DNA from: Zarea fungicola
Lineage: Eukaryota; Ascomycota; Sordariomycetes; Hypocreales; Cordycipitaceae
NCBI GenBank assembly: GCA_900169235.1
Contig: FWCC01000371.1
Coordinates: 52,403 to 116,402, forward strand
DNA length: 64,000 bases
Direction of reading: 5' to 3'
Below, piece after piece: positions 9,268-19,720 of this stretch (position 1 is its first letter; every line of letters starts with the position of its first letter). A program made the translations under genes and the position numbers. A model generated the notes under the pieces. The model was not told the origin of the DNA and did no database searches. It worked only from the letters and a program-made list of their open reading frames with translations.

Positions 9268-9669
9268 ATGCTTCTTCAAACTCTAATTGCCCTCGCAGCC
9301 ACTCCTCTGGCACTTGCCAGCACCTGCTCACTTGGCGAGATTGGCCATGGCGATTTACGATGCAACAGCCCTTACCTGCAGGTCAACTACTACTCTGACT
9401 CTGGATGTGGCAACTTTATTGGCTCCCAGCGCTACACTGACCAGTCTTTGAATGGAAAGTGTATTCCCACTGGCTGGGCTGGCCTGAACTCTGCCCTCAT
9501 TGCCAACTGGAACTTTGCAACGAAGTGGTGTATTATGTACACGGGCGATGGCTGCACTGGCACTTCCAGTGAACTCGATATCTTCGGCCCGACTGAGGGC
9601 GAAGAGACCCATTGCGTTCCATCACCACCTAATAATGGCTTCCGGTCCATCCAGTGCTTCTGGAAATAG
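9268..9669 (+). CDS. small secreted cysteine-rich protein C
   Basis: This is 133 aa, intronless, with an ATG at 9268 after a TATA box. Residues 1-18 (LLQTLIALAATPLALA) are a clear signal peptide. The mature chain has eight cysteines spaced C-x11-C-x14-C-x17-C-x22-C-x7-C-x19-C-x13-C. The overall spacing differs from proteins A and B, but the central CIMYTGDGC segment matches their C-[IA]-[IM]-Y-x4-C element, hinting at a shared fold. GC-rich coding against AT-rich flanks supports a real gene. It is a candidate effector or extracellular protein of unknown function. Confidence 0.78.
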   Translation: MLLQTLIALAATPLALASTCSLGEIGHGDLRCNSPYLQVNYYSDSGCGNFIGSQRYTDQSLNGKCIPTGWAGLNSALIANWNFATKWCIMYTGDGCTGTSSELDIFGPTEGEETHCVPSPPNNGFRSIQCFWK

Positions 9670-12423
9670 AAGAGAACTGGCAAGGGTCTGGTGTACTTGG
9701 CCGGATGGGCATGAGCTGCATGACTCGTTGGTAGGGTGAGCGTATCTGCTGGCATATTCAGATGCGATCTTCTCAGCTGGCTAGTTTAAATTAGATGAAG
9801 GAATAAATTGATGCGGGTTCGTGAGCGGCCTCGTTCTTCCCACATCGTGTCGAGAGCTTTGAGTTTGCACGGCAATTGCCGCGGAGTGACATGTAAATAA
9901 AGTGATCCTTGATATCCGCATTGAACAGAAGAACTATCCACCGCACTATATACAGACAGGTACAGTAAGATTGGTCCATTCTGCCGGGCCATTGGCCGTC
10001 TTTTAAAAAAGTCAAAGAGGAGATATCAGGAGTTGGGCAATGGAAGACCCGAGACCGCCATCGTACCCCATCACGACTTTTGGTTATGAACCCTGTAGCG
10101 ATACCCATGTTCAACTGCCGCATGTACGACCAGCAAGTGGCTAGCGCCCACAGGCGGAGCTTCACTGAACTTTTCCGCTTACAAAGACTGTGAAGGTTGA
10201 TATAAAATTTTATTCCCCATTTTTATAACTTAGATGGCGGCCAAGTCGATGAGGCACGGTAGCCGAGGCTTGCCCAATGTTGAAAAATGTCTAATAATTA
10301 TTATCCGATTGAATTTGGCCACTGTTTAATGCTTGATTTATCTTTAATGTCATTATGAGGGTCATGGCTAGCTTAAGAAAATATCGCAGAAGTACAAACA
10401 AGCCAACAAATAACAGCATTGTCGTAGCGCCATCAACAAACAGAGGTCTTTCTCAACTAAGCTTCGCTCTGCCATCTTTTTTAATAATCCAATAGGGAAA
10501 TAAGGGCTCAGTGGCATACGCCACAAAGCCAAGCTGACGTGCCGCGGTGAAAGCTACAGAATGGGATCCGATGTCCCCGCTGCCCGGCATTGTTGTCCTG
10601 CATGGAACAGATCCGGGCTAAACCCACACATCACCCCACTATGAAGGCGTTGTTACTTTATTTTCTTCTCTCCTGGCTTACATTCGTCGTTTAAACCTGG
10701 GATTTGCGGTAAATGGAAGGGTGGTGCCGCTTGCCCGTAAAAGGAGCCATTATCCCTTGCAGCAGTACACTGGCATGCGACAAGCCAGCGTCTTCGAGCC
10801 GGATTTGACCTTGTTCAAAGGATCAGCAAGAATTATTTGTGTTCCAGGACAACTCGCTGGCCTTGTTGTGGCACTACGTTGGACTGTCCGCTCGAAACTA
10901 CACATATCATTTCTTAGCCCCCAAAGCAGGTCTATGTGATTCTCACACATTCTTGAATATAGTACGGTGTCAGATTCATGCCCCACTGAGGGCCTAACCT
11001 TTACCTTAATTTCGAACATGAAAGTAAAGTTCCACATATGCGGAAGCTAGGGTATGTCCGCTGGGAAACGACCAGGATGCCACGGATGGATATCCTGGCT
11101 CAATTGTTTTAAATTTCTACGGCGCTGGATAAATGAAGTAACTGCTAGTGGAAATTCCGAGTTGTAAGCCGTGTATATCACACTCGTAATGGTAAGCCAC
11201 CGCCGCGAGGAGAGGAGAAGGAGGGCATGGGTCCTCTCAATTGCACAAATCTCATTGGCAACGTAGAAAAGCCATCCAGCCCCGTTTTTCCCGTCATAAA
11301 AGCAAGGAGCAAAGTCTGACAGAGAAGAACCATCTATTATCCCCGGCAAAGGTGATTTCCACTCCCAGCCTCTGACATTCTGGTAGCTTCAAGGATCTTG
11401 CCCTTCAACTTGCCTAGAAGCCCGCCTAATGGACATGTTTCTCGATTACAGTCGATACTAATATGGGAATAAAGTCCCGATAGGCATAAAAGTTTTCAAC
11501 CCTACAAGCTGTCTAGTAAACAAACATCAGCTATGTGTATTGGCGGTCAAGCGTCGTCTTCATACATGGCTGACTGACTGGTGCAAGTAACAGAACCCAC
11601 TCCACTGCATGAATAAACAGTATCATAGATTTGGTGCGGATAAACATTCAACTGGTAAGCCCTTCATCTCAAAACGGCAGTAGACTGGCAACATTGCCAC
11701 TCTGTTGGTAGCTGTCGGGTATCGAGCTACAGTGTTATTACTGCACACGTTGGCTGGGTTGTATGAGTCACTGTCTATTCAGCCAGCGACTCATACAACT
11801 GCCTCTAGTAGACTAAAATATGACTCGGCGGTGCCGTAGATTATTGCTGTAAAAATTTTATTGGTAAAAAGCCGAAAGTGTGAAGCTGTGTGTTCCGCAG
11901 GACCCGGATGGAAGATATGGGCACCGTTATGTCCATTGTAACGATCCTCGTTCCGTTGCACCAGATCTAGCAAAAGATCAAGCATTAATTCTAAAGCGAG
12001 CATCACTGTTGAAAATAAATAATTTTTATAACTGTAGTGCGAGTACCCTTCTCCGGCTGCTTGTTACATCCACGGACTGGCTCTAGGGTAACTGAAACTC
12101 CAAACCCTGGACTGGCGGTCATACGGGCAAGGAGTATGTTTAATCGTCAATGTTTTGACTTGCGTTAAATTGTCTGGCTAGTATACTGGGGGGAATTTCT
12201 GGCTAGATACAGCGAAAAGACAGGCAAAAAGATGCATGGTAACCATCTCCATCGCGTCCTTGGTAGGCACACAAAGCTTCGTACTTCATTAGTCACATCA
12301 TTGAGTTCTTGCAGCTTATTGATCATGACGTTCTGCTGCTACTGAAAGCACTTGAATTCGGCCTTTTCCTTTTTCTTCTTTTCAATGCCCAATTGCGTGC
12401 TGAAAGAAAAAGGAAGAAGCGCC
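9670..12423. other. 2.75-kb gene-poor region
   Basis: No gene could be supported. The longer open frames (for example 9791-10165 and 11047-11349 on minus) lack ATG starts or recognisable features. At 10641-10694 (+) a 17-codon ATG ORF is a textbook signal-peptide start (MKALLLYFLLSW) that stops immediately. It could be the first exon of an undetected secreted gene or a relic. Confidence 0.35.
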
Positions 12424-12994
12424 CTAGACCCCGCTGCGAGCTTTTATGGTGAAGTCGTCACTCATATTTCCAGAATCTCCAAATACTGGTAGAAAATGTT
12501 ACCAAAGCGTAATTGCAAAAAAGAAGAAAAGAGATAAGTAGAAAAGAAAACTTACAAGTGATGCTATAGTTGCAACCAGGCGCGACGTCTGGCACAGTAA
12601 TCTCCTTGAAGCCATCACAAAGGCTAAATGAGTCCACTTCAGCCAAGGTTTCTGGAAAAAATGCCAACACAAGGTTATTAGTTTAATCAAGCTCAATAAT
12701 ATTAAAAGGACTTTTTTGTTCATAAACCTACGCATCCGCAGCCTGTCTTTGTTGAGCGAAATGGAAGGGCGATTGCTGATTTGTTTTGGCGCATCTGAAG
12801 TGTCCCTATGCGATGCGTAAGTCCTGACTGCGCAATTTTTTTTGCAAGTTCACGTACCAAGTAACATTGTACGTCTGCCCAACTGTCCATACGGTAGCTG
12901 CATTGGGTTGAATAATTCTTGGGACCCAGACGTCGTTGGGCGCAGCAGAGACGGCAGCCGCCAGGGCGAGACAGAGGACACTAAAAGTTTTCAT
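12424..12994 (-). CDS. Kre9/Knh1-like secreted or GPI-type surface protein, 4 exons
   Basis: Exons are 12858-12994, 12732-12805, 12556-12651 and 12424-12485. Donors are GTACGT, GTAGGT and GTAAGT, and all phases match, giving 122 aa. Exon 1 encodes a signal peptide (LCLALAAAVSA) then the family hallmark of Trp-Val-x2-Ile and VWTVGQTYNVTW. Later exons supply TSDAP..ISN, the ITVPDVAPG strand and the terminal FGDSGNMSDDFTI. This is the Ser/Thr-rich, GPI-anchored/Kre9-Knh1 beta-sandwich family (Pfam PF10342), which acts at the fungal cell surface and in beta-1,6-glucan-related wall assembly. It ends soon after the domain, with no long Ser/Thr tail or GPI signal, so this member is probably freely secreted. 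The exon 1/2 acceptor (TAG at 12806) was chosen because the nearer CAG would create a stop. Confidence 0.8.
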
Positions 12995-13588
12995 GTTGTG
13001 TTAAGCCTTTTGACGAAGGATGGTCGAAGTCAGATTTACAATAAACTTGGATTGATAAAGAGATGTCTATAAAGAGAGTAAAGGATGTTTTTATCGAGAG
13101 AGTATGGTAAAGAAGAGATTATATATCTTTCCGAGGCAAGACGAAATTCTTTTCAGGAGGGAAGCGGGATGATGCGTAGATATACGTTTATTCTGCCGTG
13201 GAACCCCGTGTCTTACTATTCTGGGCCTCGTAATGCTGCGGCTCTGTCAGACTTTGTGAGACATTGCTGCCTTTGTCTAGCCGTACTGGTTCTGGCGAGC
13301 GCCAATCTTAATTCTGTTGGGCTGCAAGGAAGAAAACCAATGACGTGGTAGACAGGCTAGAGGGTTTAGGTATCAGCTACCTTGCTCTAGTCATTTTTCA
13401 TAATATTAATCGCGTCCTAATATATCTTGTACTTTTATGTGTTTTCCATACATCGCTTTTCTTCTTTCTTTAATCCAAAAAACCCAAACCATGAAAACCG
13501 TTGGTAAAAAAAAAAATACAAAACACCTGAATTGTTTCCAAAAAAAAAAAGTTCAACCCACATCATTTCCTTTCCTTTCGCTTGTCGT
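12995..13588. other. promoter of the Kre9-like gene and 3' flank of the transporter
   Basis: No gene seen. It contains poly-A tracts near 13510-13550. Confidence 0.4.
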
Positions 13589-15033
13589 CTAATTCGTGCC
13601 TAATGTGGAAGTGCTGATGGTAGGCACAGAGCTTACCCAGCTAAAGAGGAGAGCAACGACAAAAAGGAAGCCAAAGACGGCGGTGCCGAGGACGACGTAG
13701 CGCTTGGTGAGCAGGCCGCCGCGGACACCATTGGGGGAGCCGTACGAGTTCATGGCGGCTGAGACGTTGCTGAAGATCTTGACAATGTTGTCATAGCCAA
13801 GGGAGTAGTAGGAGAGGCCGAGGAGGGCAATGCCGTAGCCGAGAGCCTGGAGCAGGGAAATGGGGGTGCGCCAGATGACGACGGAGATGCCGACGAGGAG
13901 AATGGCCTTGAGGATACCGGTGAGGGTGAGGACGAGACCAGAAGTCTTGCCAATCTAGATTCTGTGGTCAGTTTTGCCTCCGATTACATATAGGTGAAAT
14001 TGACATACGAGAAAGACGCTAGCAATGTTGAGCATAAATGCAACACTAGCATTGAGGAAGAGCATGGTCAAGCCCGTGTTGGCGAGATCCTCATACTTAA
14101 AGGTAGAGACCTCGGTGCAGAGGGCGACAATAATGTTGAAGAAGGCGCAAACGGGGGCATAGTAGTAGAGGGCAACGAGAGGGTCCATCTTCATGCCCTC
14201 CGAGGTGAGCATGACCTGAATCATGACGAGGCGAATGGCCTCAAAGACGATGCCGAGGACCTGGTAGATGAAGCCAATCATGGAAAAGTTAATCTCGCCG
14301 AGACTGGCAATGGTGACACCGACGACAATGACCATGATGTTGAGAAACTTGGCGAGGTTGGGCTCTGCGACGCGAAAGGCCCACGAGGCGAATAGGACGG
14401 CGACGGGGGAGGCGGCCTTGAGCATCTGGGTAAAGGCGACGGAGAGGTAGAGGTAGACGAGGTTGGAGAAGACGAGAGACCCGGTGTAGAGGAGACCGAT
14501 GGGGACAATGGTGCGGAGGTAGAGGCGGCCGTCCATGGGGAGAGACTTGCGGCTGTCGAGCAGGTTGGTGGTGCGGGCGAGGGTCTGGGTCGCGACGGTG
14601 GCGAAGACGAGATGCCAGCATGTGAGGAGGATTGCTGTCAAGAGGTTAGTATCATGTGGCGCAGTATGTATTCGGAGGGCATTCGCAGAGGGAACTCGAG
14701 CTCGAGCGGGAGTGGTTCAACGTACGGTATCCTAGAGAACGAATATGTTAGTCCAAGTTATCCCAAGTTGTCGACAGAGAGTCTGAGGCGCAAGCGCGAA
14801 ACGTACTGAAGCCGGCTGTGTCGAGAAGCCATTTGTTGAAGAGAATGGTGGCATTGGAAAAGATGATCCAGTTACTATCAAGGAATCCAGTGGTTAGCTG
14901 CAGTATCCAAGGACAAGAAAGAATGGCAAACGTACAGGATAAAGAGCGAGGGGTGGATGGCAGAGGCGGCGCCTGGCGCGGGCTGCTTCTCAACCACGGG
15001 AAGGGCGGGTGATTCGCCAGAAGAACGAGCCAT
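13589..15033 (-). CDS. TPT/DMT-family (nucleotide-sugar-type) transporter, 5 exons with a 6-nt microexon
   Basis: Exons are 14936-15033, 14807-14874, 14726-14731, 14009-14634 and 13589-13954, giving 387 aa. The protein is a multi-span drug/metabolite transporter of the triose-phosphate translocator group (PF03151). It opens with a short soluble tail, then WIIFSNATILFNKW, the FRYPILLTCWH segment, the KAASPVAVL helix and a final IVKIFSNVSAAMNSYG region. Such proteins exchange phosphorylated sugars or nucleotide sugars across Golgi or organelle membranes; the substrate cannot be read from sequence. The third exon is only GATACC, flanked by a CTAG acceptor and a GTACGT donor. Including it restores the conserved F-x-Y-P-I element, while skipping it also keeps frame. 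The stop at 13589 is moderately sure. Confidence 0.88.
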
Positions 15034-16766
15034 GATTGCGTGTGTGGTAGAAATGGATGATGGATTGGAAATATTGTCGTCGTAACAAATGTATTAAAAA
15101 AGAGTGATGGAAAGGGCACAAGAATGCTGTATCGAGGCTGCCGGTGTCGTGGATGACTGCCGTTGTTTTCGGTGCTGCGACTTTTTCCCCAACGAGGGAG
15201 GGAAGATGTGCGATCTGCGGACCGGAAACGTCTGCTGGTCGCGGCAGATCGAAAGAGAGCAAGGATGAAGCTGAAGAAGAAGCAGAAGAGGGAAAGAGAT
15301 GCAAGCCAGAAGAGAAGAGAAATGACGCGCAAAGAATAAGCGACACCCTGGACAGCTTCGCACAGTTGACGAAGAAGAGTCAACAGGGGAAGAAAATAAT
15401 GAATGTATAAAAAGAAACGAGAATTGGTATGAGGCTAAGGAAAAGGAGGCAAGCCAAGCAAGGGCTGATGGGCAAAGAAGGACAGCCAAAAGATTAAAGA
15501 GGCCGCACGCAGAATTGTAGGCGCTAGAGACTGAATTAGTGGCCTTTTGGCGGCATTTGGCGGGGCAGCCGGTAGTGCACTAGTACTCTGTCCTATCAGT
15601 TAGTGGAGAGAGGTACCTGTTACGCTGTGCAGGCATGCAGTGTGTGGTGCCGGTGGACAGGGCTGTGGCTTTCTTTTTCCAGGGCTGTAGCCAACAAATA
15701 CAGGCTCGGGATCGACAGTACAAGGCGGCAGGGTAGGGCATTGATAAGACCTGGGTCAGCCATTTACTGGGTATATTTATTATTAGCCAGCCCAGCCAGG
15801 CGCCCCCATTCTGTTCAGCCCTGGCTAGAGCCAATGTACCAGAAGGTGGTACTACCTGCTTTACAGAAAAGAGTATGATATGTACTCAGTATACTGCAAT
15901 TGACGAAAGTAATCTTCATTAAGAAATGCACAATATTTTCTCATCGTTATCCTTGACTGAACGCGTTGTAGTAGCCGTACGTACCCTGGTTGCTTGGTTC
16001 ACAGGTACACGCAAATACGAAAGGTACTTGCACTTGTACCTCGCCAAGAACCCATTCTCGATACGGGGTCCGTATTCAGAAGCTCCACGCGTGTCTACGC
16101 GTCCTCGACTCTTTGTGACCCAGGCCAGATATGGCATTTAATCTGCTCATGCCAATTGATGAAAACAAAAGCCCTTGATCTGATTGGCATTTCAAAAGTA
16201 AATAAAATAAAACACCCTTTAACAATTACCACCTTTATTGCAGTTTCCTCCAGATTACCACCACTTACCAACATTGCTAGGTACTACATGTACAAGTACC
16301 TTATCCCTACCTAGTACGGCTGGGGCTCGGTACCCCTGAACCATATCCCCTAGGCTAGCAGGCTTCTTCCGGAGCTGTCCACGTGGGGCAGCTGGCCTTG
16401 CCAATGGGCCAAACGGCTGCATACATAATTAGAGCACAGACCCATGCGTCCACCAGGCCATCTCAGCACCCATCCATACGTAAACTTGGAGTTGTACGTT
16501 GTAGACTCGGAAACAGTCCCAGCACAATGAAATATCATCAACGAAATCATCAGTGAGACGACCGTAAATAACTATGCAATTGTTTATATACACGTATGCA
16601 TCATACGCATACTGCCGCAAACTCCAATACACGTAAACCCAGCCTCCATCGCCATCTTGTATGCTGACATGTCCCATCTGTCCCACAACGCCTATAAAAT
16701 AATTCAACCACGCTTCCTGAATCAGATAATATGCCCGAACTGGGCTACCCTTTTCTTCATATGCTT
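15034..16766. other. 1.7-kb intergenic region
   Basis: It contains the transporter promoter and 5' UTR (A/G-rich to about 15,480) and the 3' flank of the ubiquitin protease. Long minus-strand open frames at 14748-15489 are low-complexity Ser/Phe/Leu translations of a pyrimidine-rich leader and were not called. Confidence 0.4.
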
Positions 16767-19169
16767 TCAATGCTTTGCCCTCCCTTCATCTTCTTCTTCA
16801 ACCTCGCTGTCTGGAAGAGACATCGACTCGGCCGAGCCAACCGTCGTATTGTCCGTCTCCGTTGCGCTGCTATCTGACCTCGCGTCTGTTTCTGTTTCTG
16901 TTTCTGTCCCAGTAGTTTCTGTTGTAGCCACCGATACTGCGCGTGTCATGCGCCCTGCATCGTCGTATTCTGCGGCTGCTCCCGCGTGTACTGGCGGCGA
17001 ACCGCCCAAAGAGGTATCAAGCTGGTGGACACTGTTTCCTAGGCTGGATGCGGCGTCCTGCATCTCATCCTCCTCGGCATCCAGGACCATGCTAGGGTCC
17101 ACGCATTCGTAAAACAGCATAAAAACACCTGGAGACAGTGACAGCACCGTCTCGTCATCGACCTTGCTCACATTATGATCGCTCAGTCGCCACCATGTTG
17201 GCGGGCTGGTCGCCTTTTCTCTTGGCGGCGTGGCATTGAGTGCTTCGCCATCACCATCACTATCCACATCCTCGGATTGTACGTCCTCATCTGCATCTGC
17301 CTTTTTTTCTGAAATTTCAGAGCTACCATCTTCGGCAGCTTCGGCGGCTTTGTTGGTAAGCGACGTATTCTCGGCTGTTTGCTCTGGTTCTGTCTGCACT
17401 TTCGCCTCGTTGGTATCCTCTGCTGCGTCCGCCTCGTTGGTACTCTCTGCTGCTTCCGCCTCGTTGGCATCATCTGCTTCCGCCTCACTCGTTACCTCGC
17501 TGCATGGCGCGGACCGCGGATACTTGCGATAGCATATGTAATGTCCATTCTCATGGCGACCATAGTGCGTAACCGCCGCGCGAAGCTCATAAATCGGCCC
17601 TGAAAGCCGTGACGGACTGGCATCGCCCGCAATCAGCGACGCCATCTTTCCCGTAGGCCATAGCTCCTCGCCCTCGACGCCCTTGCCACCACCACCACCC
17701 GCGTTGCTGCTGCTCCCCAGACACCACGGGCCGAGATCCAGCGTCATCGGAAACTGTACCGGCGCCGAGTTTTTAATCATGTCAAACGTCGTCGGGTCAA
17801 ACACGGACCGATTCATGTGCACCACCAGCGACTGCGGCGGCCGCCCAATTACTATTTGCTTCGTCTTGGTCGTCGTCACCTTGCTCTTGGGCGATATCTT
17901 GCACGTTCCATGCACCGTCTTCTCGTCGAAATCGTCCTCTTCCAAGGCCAGATTGACCGCGGCCAGACGTCGCTTCTGCTCAGCCACTTGCTCCTCTGGC
18001 ATATTCTTCTCCTCCATCTTTCCAACCAGACTTTGCAGAAGCGTCTGCGTCTTGAGCAGCGTGCATTTCGGGCACTCGACGCCCTCAATGGCCTCGACCT
18101 TGGTATACGCGTCCAATCGCTCGTATAGATCGTGCTGATGTTTGTCGAGGCCCAGGCTGAGCGTGAGGCAGTTGAATGGAATCATCGATATGCCGTCCGA
18201 GTGGCCGCATCGTATGCACGCCACCCGTTGCGCCAGCAGACCCTCGAGCGGATTGCGCAAAAGCTTCATGTCAGAGAGCCTCGTATCAGGCGTGGCACTC
18301 TGATAGCCGCTGTCCTCGCTGTGCTGGCTCGCCGTTGCATCATCCTTGGGCTGCGTCGAATCGCCGCCTTCCAGTCCCCGCCGTGGCCGCGACTCCCGCA
18401 CGGCCTTGGCCACCCCTTTGTCAATGTCATCCAGAATCTTGGAGTAGTATTCCTGCGCGTCTTGCTGCGTCCACGTGCTCATCGACTTGAGAATCCGCGG
18501 CGTCCATAGCGTCTGTCCGTTGTTGGACAAGTCGTTGAGATCGGATATCAGTGTCTTGAGCGTCTGCGCCACGCTGCTGCTGTTGGACTGCTCGGCATCG
18601 AGGTTCTGGAGACAGGTCGAGAGGAACGCGGGCATTGAGTCCAGCGCCGCCAGGCCTTGCAAGATGCTGTTCTGGTAGCACGAGTTGTCAATGTTGCCCA
18701 GCCCCGGTGGCCGATCTGACTGGGCCTGGATGCCGAACACGCCACTCGTCGCAGACAGCGCACGGCTCCTGGCTTGCAGAACCGAGGCCATCATGCCTCC
18801 GGGACGGCCGAGGCCAATGATCCGGCGCATGGCCTCACCCTTGGCTGCATGGGTATTCGCCGCCTCGCTCTCACTCATCGGCGCCAGCAAAGGATTCATC
18901 CAGCCGTCGAGAGCAAAGAGTAGACGCGCGGGAACTATAAAGGTAAGTGTCTCGAGTAAAAGACCCCCAGCCGATGTCACGACGGCACCTAGTGTCGTCT
19001 CTCGGCCATATACTCGGTAGAGAAGAGTGATGACCAGAACCAGGACGGAAATGCCCCAGCCGGTCCAGTGAAGCTTCTCCAACAGCGTCTCTCTTGGTGT
19101 ATATAGTTGTCGGTGCGCCGCCAGGCGATTGTTGTAAAAGTGTACGAGCTCGTCGTCGTCGAGGTTCAT
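16767..19169 (-). CDS. Membrane-anchored ubiquitin carboxyl-terminal hydrolase (Ubp1/USP30-like)
   Basis: This 800-aa intronless protein starts at the first ATG (19169), since the open frame upstream has only TTG. Residues about 36-55 and 60-85 are hydrophobic, so the enzyme is probably anchored by its N-terminus to the ER or mitochondrial outer membrane. The USP catalytic core has the Cys box GNIDNSCYQNS (Cys164), paired CxxC zinc ligands (318/321 and 366/369), the His box HENGHYICY (His543) and a downstream WWRLSDHNV segment carrying the third catalytic residue. It removes ubiquitin from membrane-associated substrates. An acidic, Glu/Ala-rich insert of about 100 residues, with short tandem TNEA units, splits the core between the His box and the last motif. 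The C-terminus is also acidic. Confidence 0.92.
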   Translation of the reverse strand: MNLDDDELVHFYNNRLAAHRQLYTPRETLLEKLHWTGWGISVLVLVITLLYRVYGRETTLGAVVTSAGGLLLETLTFIVPARLLFALDGWMNPLLAPMSESEAANTHAAKGEAMRRIIGLGRPGGMMASVLQARSRALSATSGVFGIQAQSDRPPGLGNIDNSCYQNSILQGLAALDSMPAFLSTCLQNLDAEQSNSSSVAQTLKTLISDLNDLSNNGQTLWTPRILKSMSTWTQQDAQEYYSKILDDIDKGVAKAVRESRPRRGLEGGDSTQPKDDATASQHSEDSGYQSATPDTRLSDMKLLRNPLEGLLAQRVACIRCGHSDGISMIPFNCLTLSLGLDKHQHDLYERLDAYTKVEAIEGVECPKCTLLKTQTLLQSLVGKMEEKNMPEEQVAEQKRRLAAVNLALEEDDFDEKTVHGTCKISPKSKVTTTKTKQIVIGRPPQSLVVHMNRSVFDPTTFDMIKNSAPVQFPMTLDLGPWCLGSSSNAGGGGGKGVEGEELWPTGKMASLIAGDASPSRLSGPIYELRAAVTHYGRHENGHYICYRKYPRSAPCSEVTSEAEADDANEAEAAESTNEADAAEDTNEAKVQTEPEQTAENTSLTNKAAEAAEDGSSEISEKKADADEDVQSEDVDSDGDGEALNATPPREKATSPPTWWRLSDHNVSKVDDETVLSLSPGVFMLFYECVDPSMVLDAEEDEMQDAASSLGNSVHQLDTSLGGSPPVHAGAAAEYDDAGRMTRAVSVATTETTGTETETETDARSDSSATETDNTTVGSAESMSLPDSEVEEEDEGRAKH
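17404..17487. repeat. short coding tandem repeat inside the ubiquitin protease
   Basis: Three imperfect units built on GCCTCGTTGG, about 27-33 bp each, encode the TNEADAAED-like acidic repeats in the catalytic-core insert. They are prone to length change by slippage. Confidence 0.6.
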
Positions 19170-19720
19170 AGTGTAGGTGAGGGTTTGGCCCCCGGAGACC
19201 GATGTGCTGCACAATATAAGAAAGCCTTCACTGCAAGTTGGAAAAAAAAGTGACCTTTTTCAAGGGCGCACTAGTAGCAAAGGCAGCAGTGCCATGGCCG
19301 AGTCTGAGAGTGCAAAAGGGAAAGAAAAGTGGCTATATTGCGTTGGAAGATTCTTAATATCTATATCTGGTGTATAGAATAGACTGAAAATGGCTTGAAG
19401 CGATAAACTCTATGCCGTTGTGGTGTTGTTTTGTCAATGGACTGCTGCTTCACCTTTTTTTGGCTGCTCTCCCTGACACAGTTGCGACGTCAGAGCTTTT
19501 GCAGGTGCTGCCTGCGCCGCTTTGTGGCTGTGGCGCTTGCTGTTGTGCCACCGTTGGTTGATAGTGCGTGCGTCTCTCACGTGCAAGGACTTGGCTTGTG
19601 GCGTTTTTTGCCTTGCATGCCGTCACCGAAACGGGCTTCCTTTTATGCAGCCCACAATTTCTACTGTCCATCCGGGGTATGCGAAACGAGACAATTTCAA
19701 TCAAGTCAACTTGAGTGATA
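19170..19720. other. divergent promoter region
   Basis: This lies between the ubiquitin protease (minus) and trimethyllysine dioxygenase (plus). No gene seen. Confidence 0.45.

Noticed and set aside
14748..15489. Minus-strand frames up to 211 codons over the transporter 5' end
   Set aside because: They read through two well-supported introns and a pyrimidine-rich leader; composition is Ser/Phe/Leu low complexity.
19170..19214. Longer N-terminus of the ubiquitin protease
   Set aside because: The extension begins with TTG, not ATG; the first ATG at 19169 was used.
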